NCBI RefSeq assembly: GCF_014284125.1
Contig: NZ_JACOFX010000013.1
Coordinates: 62,001-126,000, forward strand
DNA length: 64,000 bases
Reading direction: 5' to 3'
Origin: Undibacterium umbellatum
GTDB taxonomy: Bacteria > Pseudomonadota > Gammaproteobacteria > Burkholderiales > Burkholderiaceae_D
Numbering within the stretch: position 1 is the first letter of the stretch; every line of letters begins with the position of its first letter. This document shows positions 57,641 through 64,000 of the stretch, one piece after another. Made by a program: the position numbers and the translations under genes. The notes below the pieces were generated by a model, which saw only the letters and a program-made list of their open reading frames with translations, made no database searches and was not told the origin of the DNA.

Positions 57641-59003
57641 AAAAGATGCGCTGAAAAATAAATCTGTCGCCGTTATCGGCGCTGGCTGGGCAGGTTGCGC
57701 CGCTGCGTGCGAACTGGCACAACAAGGTGCGCTTGTCACTTTACTCGAATCCAGCCGAAATCTGGGTGGCCGGGCCCGTGGCGTTACGGTGCATGGACGC
57801 GAACTCGACAATGGCCAGCATATTTTGCTGGGTGCCTATACCGAGAGTTTGCGCCTGATGCGACTGGTTGGCATCGATACGCAAACTGCCTTGTTGAACT
57901 TGCCGCTACAAATGGTCTATCCAGCGCTGGAAGATGGCATGTCATTTATCGCTCCGCGCTTGCCTGCACCGCTACATTTATTGCTGGCACTGATTACCTC
58001 CGCTGGCCTGAGCTTCGCTGACAAAATGGCGCTCGCCAGGTTTTCTTCGACCGCACGCTGGATGGGCTGGCGCTTGAATGAAGATTGCAGCGTCATCGAA
58101 TTACTGGAACGCTTTGATCAAACACCCCGGCTATGCCATTTGATGTGGATACCACTCTGCATTGCCGCCCTGAATACCCCGCCAGAGCGTGCCTCAGCCC
58201 AGGTATTTTTAAATGTTTTGCGTGATAGCCTGGGGGCAAACCGCGCAGCTTCTGACATGTTGATACCCCGGCTAGACCTGAGCCGCATCTTTCCGGAAAA
58301 GGCGGCTGAATACGTGCGTACACATGGCGGACAAGTTTTGCCAGCGCATACGGCAACAGGTCTTTTGCAAAACGAAAATGGCAAATGGCAAATAGAATTG
58401 AAGCAAGCCGAAGCACAAGCGCAGATCTATGATGCTGTCATACTGGCCAGTGATTTTGCCAATGCCGGCAGATTGCTGTCTACATTGCCAGCCAAAGACC
58501 AGGTAGCGCCATTAACTGTCATGGGTTACGAGCCCATCACTACCTGTTATTTGCAATATGCGCCAGGCGTGCGACTGCCAAGCCCTATGCTTGCCTTGCT
58601 AGACAATGTCGCGCAAAAAAAATGGGGACAATATGTATTTGACCGTGGGCAGCTTCAGCCAGACCAGGCTGGCCTGTTGGCAGTGGTCGTGAGCGTCTCA
58701 CAAGCTGCGACAGAAATTGACAGAAATGAACTGGCCATGGATATCGCTGCACAGTTGACACAAAGCCTTGGCATGCAGGAACTGGCACAGCCAGTATGGC
58801 ATCAATGTATTTCGGAAAAGCGCGCCACTTTCAGTTGCACGCCCGGCCTGAACAGGCCAGATAATCAGACAGCTTACTCTGGTCTGTATCTGGCAGGCGA
58901 TTACACCAAAGGCGATTACCCTGCTACACTGGAAGGTGCAGTACGCAGTGGCATCACAGCCGCCCAGGCTATTGTCAAAGACGTGAAGGCAGCAAAAATC
59001 TAA
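57633..59003 (+). CDS. hpnE: Hydroxysqualene dehydroxylase HpnE
   Basis: HpnE is an FAD amine-oxidase-fold enzyme that reduces hydroxysqualene to squalene. 456 residues from GTG 57633. The dinucleotide site is VAVIGAGWAGCAAACELAQQG, followed by LLESSRNLGGRARG, and the C-terminal FAD motif is LYLAGDYTKGDYPATLEGAVRSG. The start overlaps hpnD by 8 bases. Its stop overlaps the convergent radA stop by three bases (59000-59003 region), so no terminator fits between them. Confidence 0.95.
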   Translation: MAKKDALKNKSVAVIGAGWAGCAAACELAQQGALVTLLESSRNLGGRARGVTVHGRELDNGQHILLGAYTESLRLMRLVGIDTQTALLNLPLQMVYPALEDGMSFIAPRLPAPLHLLLALITSAGLSFADKMALARFSSTARWMGWRLNEDCSVIELLERFDQTPRLCHLMWIPLCIAALNTPPERASAQVFLNVLRDSLGANRAASDMLIPRLDLSRIFPEKAAEYVRTHGGQVLPAHTATGLLQNENGKWQIELKQAEAQAQIYDAVILASDFANAGRLLSTLPAKDQVAPLTVMGYEPITTCYLQYAPGVRLPSPMLALLDNVAQKKWGQYVFDRGQLQPDQAGLLAVVVSVSQAATEIDRNELAMDIAAQLTQSLGMQELAQPVWHQCISEKRATFSCTPGLNRPDNQTAYSGLYLAGDYTKGDYPATLEGAVRSGITAAQAIVKDVKAAKI

Positions 59004-60385
59004 TCCTGAATTTCGCTATCAACATCGCGGATTCTGGATAAAGCTTCTTCTATCCTGTCCACACCTATGATGGTCAGGCCTTCGATTTTTTGTTTCGGCG
59101 CATTCGATTTCGGGATCATGGCAATGGAAAAGCCCAACTTGGCGGCTTCGCGCAAGCGTTCCTGCCCGCGTGGTGCTGGACGTATTTCTCCCGCCAACCC
59201 TACTTCACCAAACACAACCAGGCCGCGCGGCAGGGGTTTATTTCGCATGGAAGAGTTAATCGCCAACAGCACGGCCAGATCGGCCGCTGGTTCGGCAATC
59301 TTGACGCCTCCAACAGCATTGATAAAAACATCCTGATCAAAGGCTGCCACACCCGCATGCCTGTGCAACACAGCGAGCAGCATGGCCAGGCGATTTTGCT
59401 CCAGACCTACCGACAAACGGCGCGCATTGGGTGCGTGCGAACTGTCGACCAGCGCCTGTATCTCTACCAACAAGGGCCGCGTACCCTCTTGCGTGACCAT
59501 GACACAGGAGCCGGCCACCTGGGTGTCATGTTGCGACAGGAATAAGGCGGAAGGATTGGATACACCTTTCAAACCTTTTTCAGTCATGGCAAATACACCC
59601 AGCTCATTGACAGCACCAAAACGGTTTTTTATAGCGCGCACCAGACGGAAGCTGGAATGGGTATCGCCTTCAAAATACAAGACCGTATCGACGATATGTT
59701 CCAGCACACGTGGGCCTGCCAAGGCACCTTCTTTGGTGACATGCCCAACCAGGATCATGGTGATATCCATAGTCTTGGCAACGCGCGTCAACTGGGCTGC
59801 GCATTCACGCACTTGAGCGACTGAACCAGGCGCTGAACTAAGGGCGTCAGAGTACATGGTCTGGATAGAATCAATGACCACGACCTGTGGCTTATGTTCG
59901 GCCAATGTATTCAGGATTTTTTCCAGTTGTATCTCAGCCTGCAATTGCAAGTCCTTGGCGTCCAGCGACAAGCGCTTGGCGCGCAGCGCAATCTGTGCAC
60001 CGGACTCTTCGCCACTGACGTACAAGACTTTTTTAATACGCGCAAGGTTGGCCAAGGCCTGCAATAGCAATGTCGACTTACCAATACCTGGGTCACCACC
60101 GATCAGCACGACGCCACCAGCGACCAGCCCACCACCAAGCACGCGGTCAAATTCATCTATGCCTGTACCAAAACGCGGTACATCGAGCGCCTCGATTTCA
60201 GCCAGGTTCAACACTGGGGCGGATTGTGCCAGCCCCTGGGGTTTGACACTAAAACGATTACCGACTGATTCGACGATGGTTTCGACGAGCGTATTCCACT
60301 GTCCACAAGCGGGGCACTGCCCAGCCCATTTATTAACAATACCACCACATTCGGTGCAGGTAAAATTGGTTTTTGCTTTTGCCAT
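59000..60385 (-). CDS. radA: DNA repair protein RadA (Sms)
   Basis: RadA is a DnaB-like branch-migration helicase helping RecA recombination. 461 residues from ATG 60385. Zinc finger CTECGGIVNKWAGQCPACGQW at the N-terminus, Walker A GGDPGIGKSTLL, the RadA-specific KNRFG motif (AIKNRFGAVNELGVF), and a C-terminal Lon-like domain (VFINAVGGVKIAEPAADLAVL). All match the family, and length is standard. Confidence 0.97.
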   Translation of the reverse strand: MAKAKTNFTCTECGGIVNKWAGQCPACGQWNTLVETIVESVGNRFSVKPQGLAQSAPVLNLAEIEALDVPRFGTGIDEFDRVLGGGLVAGGVVLIGGDPGIGKSTLLLQALANLARIKKVLYVSGEESGAQIALRAKRLSLDAKDLQLQAEIQLEKILNTLAEHKPQVVVIDSIQTMYSDALSSAPGSVAQVRECAAQLTRVAKTMDITMILVGHVTKEGALAGPRVLEHIVDTVLYFEGDTHSSFRLVRAIKNRFGAVNELGVFAMTEKGLKGVSNPSALFLSQHDTQVAGSCVMVTQEGTRPLLVEIQALVDSSHAPNARRLSVGLEQNRLAMLLAVLHRHAGVAAFDQDVFINAVGGVKIAEPAADLAVLLAINSSMRNKPLPRGLVVFGEVGLAGEIRPAPRGQERLREAAKLGFSIAMIPKSNAPKQKIEGLTIIGVDRIEEALSRIRDVDSEIQD

Positions 60386-60572
60386 GTTCAGACCAGGGAA
60401 ATTTGCAGGGTTTACAACTTCTGCTCGCATCGATATGCCCGGCAGAAAACACTGATATTTTAACCAGTATTCAGCAAATAGCTTGCCTTATTTCACTAAT
60501 TCGCCACAATTTTCATGGTATAAAGCTGCCAGAGACATTTCGTAGCAGGTAGACATAGAACATGAATAAAGC

Positions 60573-61835
60573 ATGAAGAGCGGTTTTTACACGATCATGG
60601 CGGCGCAGTTTTTTTCTTCGCTGGCCGACAATGCCTTACTGATAGCCGCGATGGCACTGTTGACATTCATGCAATCCCCAGATTGGATGTCACCCCTCTT
60701 AAAGTTATTTTTTGTTTTGTCTTACGTCTTGCTGGCTCCGTTTGTTGGTGCCTTTGCCGACTCCCTTCCCAAGGGCAAGGTCATGCTCATCACAAACATG
60801 ATCAAGGTTTTCGGCTGCGCCCTGATGTTTTTTGATGTGCATCCCCTGCTTGCCTATGCCGTCGTCGGCTTTGGCGCTGCTGCTTACTCGCCTGCCAAAT
60901 ATGGCATCCTCACCGAGCTGCTGCCACCAGAAAAGCTGGTTGCTGCCAATGGCTGGATAGAGGGGCTGACCGTGTCCTCCATTATCTTTGGCACGGTACT
61001 TGGTGGTGCACTGGTGAACTCCGACGTGTCTAAGACACTCATCGGCTTTGATTTCCCCTTGATCGACTTTAATATCACTACACCATCAGAAGCAGCTCTT
61101 TGCGTGATCACCGCCTGCTATGCAGCGGCAGCGTTATTCAATATGCGCATCCCTGATACAGGTGCACGCTACAAGCATCAGCAGCGCAACCCCATCAAAC
61201 TGGTCACTGAATTTGCAGAATGCGTAACCATCCTGTGGAAAGATAAACTGGGTCAAATCACCCTGGGTGTTACTACTCTGCTATGGGGCACGGCGGCAAC
61301 CCTGCAATTTATCGTACTAAAATGGGCAGAAAAATCTCTGCACATGACGCTGGACAAGGCTGCAATCCTGCAAGGTGTGGTCGCTATCGGTGTAGCCGTG
61401 GGTGCAGTCGCCGCAGCCCGTTATGTACCCTTGAAAAAATCCCTGAATGTCATGCCACTGGGTGTCGCCATGGGTCTGGTGGTCATCACAATGATTTTTG
61501 TGCACTCGCTCTGGGTTGCTTACCCATTGCTGATCCTGGTTGGCGCTTTGGCTGGATTCTTTGTGGTCCCTATGAATGCCCTGCTACAGCATCGCGGTCA
61601 CGTGCTGATGAGCGCAGGACATTCGATTTCCGTCCAGAATTTCAACGAGAATCTGTCTGTTCTGACCATGCTGGCCATCTATACCTTACTGAATACCCTA
61701 GAGATAGACATCATGGTGATTATCGTGCTGTTTGGCCTGTTTGTGTCCAGCACCATTTATGGCGTCATGCGCAAGCACGCTGCCAATCAGCGCGAACATG
61801 ACTCACTGGCATTGATAGGCGAACACAAGCATTGA
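60573..61835 (+). CDS. lplT: Lysophospholipid transporter LplT
   Basis: LplT is an MFS flippase bringing lysophospholipids to the inner leaflet for re-acylation. 420 residues with about 12 membrane helices. The N-terminal signature SGFYTIMAAQFFSSLADNALLIAAM and the AYSPAKYGILTELLPPEKLVAANGWIEG block are typical. It is usually next to or fused with an acyl-ACP synthetase (Aas), which is not seen here. It is the only functional MFS gene in the window. Confidence 0.93.
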   Translation: MKSGFYTIMAAQFFSSLADNALLIAAMALLTFMQSPDWMSPLLKLFFVLSYVLLAPFVGAFADSLPKGKVMLITNMIKVFGCALMFFDVHPLLAYAVVGFGAAAYSPAKYGILTELLPPEKLVAANGWIEGLTVSSIIFGTVLGGALVNSDVSKTLIGFDFPLIDFNITTPSEAALCVITACYAAAALFNMRIPDTGARYKHQQRNPIKLVTEFAECVTILWKDKLGQITLGVTTLLWGTAATLQFIVLKWAEKSLHMTLDKAAILQGVVAIGVAVGAVAAARYVPLKKSLNVMPLGVAMGLVVITMIFVHSLWVAYPLLILVGALAGFFVVPMNALLQHRGHVLMSAGHSISVQNFNENLSVLTMLAIYTLLNTLEIDIMVIIVLFGLFVSSTIYGVMRKHAANQREHDSLALIGEHKH

Positions 61836-61884
61836 ACAGTGGGGGGCGTCGATGAGTCGCTCTTTTCGAGACACACGCGAGGTC

Positions 61885-62862
61885 TTATTGTGCGCGCTTG
61901 ACCTTGACAGCGTCCGCACGCACAAACCAGTCATCCGGCAGCACCATACCCCGGCGGTATTCTTGCATCACTGCCAGACCATGCTGATCTTCCTGCATCA
62001 GCGCCAGCATGAGCGGTGTATTGGCGCTGGCAAAATAAGCCTGCATGCTATTGAGGATAGTATCTTTATCTTGCGTTGTACCCTCGCCTACCTGTGCAGG
62101 AGCCAGCCAATCCAGCCTATCCAATAGCAAGGCATGCTCAAAGTCTAGCGCTCGCACTTCTGATTGCGTCCATATCGCACCACGGTAATGATCCTGCGCC
62201 AAACCAGCCAGATGGCCATGCACAGGAATGAAGGTATCAACTATTTCTTCATCACGATAGAACAACCAGCCCAAGACCAATGCCTGCGCACTTTGCACAG
62301 CTTGCGGCAAGACTTGTTGCGCTAATGGATGCCTGGATAACTGCAATTGCTGGTCTATGATCTTGTGCAACTTCGCACCCAGACTGTCTGCCAGATTAGG
62401 GCCGAGATAGTCATACAAATCCGGTGGTGTCGCTACATCAGCATGATACAAATAGAATTTTGTCGCCAGTTCCAGATGTTGCAAGCCAGTTGCAGTCTGC
62501 AATAGAAAATCAAATTCACCTATCGTACTGGCACCCTTGTTATGCACCTGCAAGCCATGTGCATACAGCAAGCCATGGGCACGCAGATAGAATCCATAGA
62601 GCCGTTCTGCATACAGACCCAGGCGGCGTGAAGGATGTTGCTGTAACAGAAGGAGCAAGGGAGCAGGATCGCGATCAAGCTCAGCCAGCCAATCCGGCAC
62701 TGCCTGCCTATTTGTGTAAGCTGCCGTTGCAAGCGTACCGTGCCAGAGAGGATCATGCTCATCCAGCAAACCCGGCGCGGTCAACATCCATGCCAGCACC
62801 CTTACATGCGGGTTATGGAGATGCTGCCACTGCCGATGAAATGCAATTTGTGCGCTCTCCAT
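61885..62862 (-). CDS. DUF1853 family protein
   Basis: 325 residues from ATG 62862 (5 bases after the upstream uracil-DNA glycosylase stop); the alternative GTG 62901 would overlap that gene. Sequence blocks RQWQHLHNPHVRVLAWMLTAPGLL, RRLGLYAERLYGFYL, TIGEFDFLLQT and LELATKFYLY fit the DUF1853 family, whose conserved acidic/Lys residues suggest a PD-(D/E)XK nuclease-like fold. Function is unproven. Its place behind a DNA glycosylase is compatible with DNA metabolism but this is weak inference. Confidence 0.8.
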   Translation of the reverse strand: MESAQIAFHRQWQHLHNPHVRVLAWMLTAPGLLDEHDPLWHGTLATAAYTNRQAVPDWLAELDRDPAPLLLLLQQHPSRRLGLYAERLYGFYLRAHGLLYAHGLQVHNKGASTIGEFDFLLQTATGLQHLELATKFYLYHADVATPPDLYDYLGPNLADSLGAKLHKIIDQQLQLSRHPLAQQVLPQAVQSAQALVLGWLFYRDEEIVDTFIPVHGHLAGLAQDHYRGAIWTQSEVRALDFEHALLLDRLDWLAPAQVGEGTTQDKDTILNSMQAYFASANTPLMLALMQEDQHGLAVMQEYRRGMVLPDDWFVRADAVKVKRAQ

Positions 62863-62867
62863 GTACG

Positions 62868-63770
62868 TCAACTTGCTGGCAGTGCTTTGATGGCCAGGCA
62901 CAAATCTGCCCAGGCTTTGGCCTTGTCCGCTGGTTTGCGCAAGAGATAGGCAGGATGGTAGGTCGCCACTACAGGCACACCCTTGAATTGATGCAACTTG
63001 CCGCGCAATTGCCCTACTGGCGTTTCCAGATCCATGCCCAATAAGGACACTGCCGCAGTTTTACCAAGCGCCACGATGATTTGTGGTTTGATCAAGTCTA
63101 TTTGTCTGTGCAAGTATGGCAGGCAAGCAGCTATCTCATCTGCGCTTGGTGGCCTGTCCTTGCCTTGTGCATCAGTAGGACGGCATTTAACGATATTGGC
63201 GATATAGCTTTGCTCTCCGCGAGGTACACCAAGCGACTTGAGCATATTGTCGAGCAACTGCCCAGCTGCACCAACAAAAGGCAAACCTTGCAGATTCTCG
63301 TTATAGCCAGGCCCCTCACCAACAAACAGCCATTTAGCCTGTTTGTCACCTGTGCCAAATACGGCTTTTTTTCTTCCCTCACACAAACCGCACTGACGAC
63401 AGTTTTCCACCATGGGCTGCAATGCATCCCATGACAGCCTGGCAACCGCAGGTTCCTGAGCGATTTGCGCGATCTCATTTGCAGGCAGCACCCAGTCGCC
63501 TGGCTCCGGCATGCGTTCAAAAGCTTGCACTACCGGCTGGACTTTTGGCAGGTTCTTGGGCGGCACTACCTCAGGCTCTGACCAGGCTTTACTTACAGCC
63601 GGCGCAAGATTTGTTATTGCAGGCTCTGGAGCGTGTACAGCGACGGGCTCAGTTTGAATTTCTAAAGTGGCATGAGGCAGCACTGGCTCGGCATCCCGCA
63701 ATAACCACAAGGGGCCCAAGCCTAGTTCGTGCAAGGCCCTTTGCCTGTTATAAGCATCAAAAATCTGCAT
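62868..63770 (-). CDS. Family 4 uracil-DNA glycosylase with N-terminal extension
   Basis: The enzyme removes uracil from DNA. 300 residues from ATG 63770; the frame's earlier codon is TTG. The catalytic part (about 113-300) has 4Fe-4S ligands Cys124 and Cys127 (ENCRQCGLC), Cys196 (IVKCRP) and Cys216 (IAACLPYL). The active motif is GEGPGYNENLQGLPFVG and the DNA-binding motif HPAYLLRKP. The first 110 residues are a poorly ordered Pro/Val/Glu-rich extension with a conserved-looking start (FDAYNRQRALHELGLGPLWLL). The start overlaps the rimI stop by one base. Confidence 0.93.
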   Translation of the reverse strand: MQIFDAYNRQRALHELGLGPLWLLRDAEPVLPHATLEIQTEPVAVHAPEPAITNLAPAVSKAWSEPEVVPPKNLPKVQPVVQAFERMPEPGDWVLPANEIAQIAQEPAVARLSWDALQPMVENCRQCGLCEGRKKAVFGTGDKQAKWLFVGEGPGYNENLQGLPFVGAAGQLLDNMLKSLGVPRGEQSYIANIVKCRPTDAQGKDRPPSADEIAACLPYLHRQIDLIKPQIIVALGKTAAVSLLGMDLETPVGQLRGKLHQFKGVPVVATYHPAYLLRKPADKAKAWADLCLAIKALPAS

Positions 63771-64000
63771 CAACGCGTCCTCCGCATCACTATTGCATCT
63801 TCGCGCTGATTATCGTGCGCCGGGTAATACCCTTTACGCACTCCGATGGCCGCAAATCCTGCGCCCTCATAGACAGAAATGGCACGCACATTGCTGCGCC
63901 TCACCTCCAGCAAAATCGAAGAATAGGCTTGCTCATTGGTGTAGGCAAACAACTTGCCCATTAATAATTTTGCATAACCTTGCCCCTGGTATGACAGGTC
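63770..64000 (-). CDS. rimI: Ribosomal-protein-alanine N-acetyltransferase (5' part outside window)
   Basis: The C-terminal 76 residues of a GNAT acetyltransferase. The acetyl-CoA loop QGQGYAKLLMGKL and the following LEVRRSNVRAISVYEGAGFAAIGVRKGYYP are the RimI signature; RimI acetylates the N-terminal Ala of S18. The gene continues past the right edge. It is upstream of and coupled to the uracil-DNA glycosylase gene, as usual in Burkholderiales, where tsaB often precedes it. Confidence 0.9.
   Translation of the reverse strand, partial: DLSYQGQGYAKLLMGKLFAYTNEQAYSSILLEVRRSNVRAISVYEGAGFAAIGVRKGYYPAHDNQREDAIVMRRTR

Overview
This 64 kb window is chromosomal DNA from a betaproteobacterium of the order Burkholderiales. 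An Oxalobacteraceae member of moderate GC such as Undibacterium or a relative fits best. That placement is inferred from gene order and protein style: leuC-entericidin-leuD-leuB-asd-fimV-truA, lepA-lepB-DUF4845-rnc-era-recO-pdxJ-acpS, rpsF-priB-rpsR-rplI, tig-clpP-clpX-lon and hpnC/D/E. No rRNA, CRISPR array, prophage or intact insertion sequence is visible. Most of the window is a well-kept housekeeping backbone with few gaps.

Layout. 1-10.6 kb is accessory. It holds a cut-off membrane protein gene, a zinc-ribbon/TPR membrane protein, a decayed MFS transporter interrupted by a 104 bp palindromic element, a TetR regulator with its operator, an orphan solute-binding protein, a CHASE2 adenylate cyclase/SH3/M48 protease operon, an acyltransferase and three small unknown proteins. 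10.8-21.1 kb is one long minus-strand run of core genes: lepA to acpS, then uvrC, pgsA and a Gly(x3)-Cys-Leu tRNA cluster. That end has the same order as uvrC-pgsA-glyW-cysT-leuZ of E. coli. 21.3-29.8 kb carries truA, fimV, asd and leuBDC with a tiny entericidin lipoprotein gene between leuD and leuC.

30.3-36.3 kb holds aroC and signalling genes: a receiver/DUF3369/degenerate GGDEF/EAL protein and a LytS/LytTR two-component pair. 36.3-48.6 kb holds pit with its PhoU-like partner, dnaB, the S6/PriB/S18/L9 operon with a recognisable S6:S18 leader hairpin, lexA with two SOS boxes, lon, clpX, clpP, tig and a tRNA-Leu. 48.8-53.1 kb is an RND efflux pair behind a strong promoter bracketed by two near-identical operators. 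53.3-59.0 kb contains the squalene genes hpnC and hpnDE, split by about 2.7 kb of unrelated genes that include a second copy of the 104 bp element. 59.0-64.0 kb holds radA, lplT, a DUF1853 gene, a family 4 uracil-DNA glycosylase and the end of rimI.

Most noteworthy are the two-copy mobile-element-like palindrome, with a clean 5 bp target duplication and compensatory changes between copies; the promoter-flanking twin operators of the RND pump; the cyclase/SH3/protease operon; and the interrupted hpn cluster. Function calls rest on recognised motifs and context. No database search was possible.
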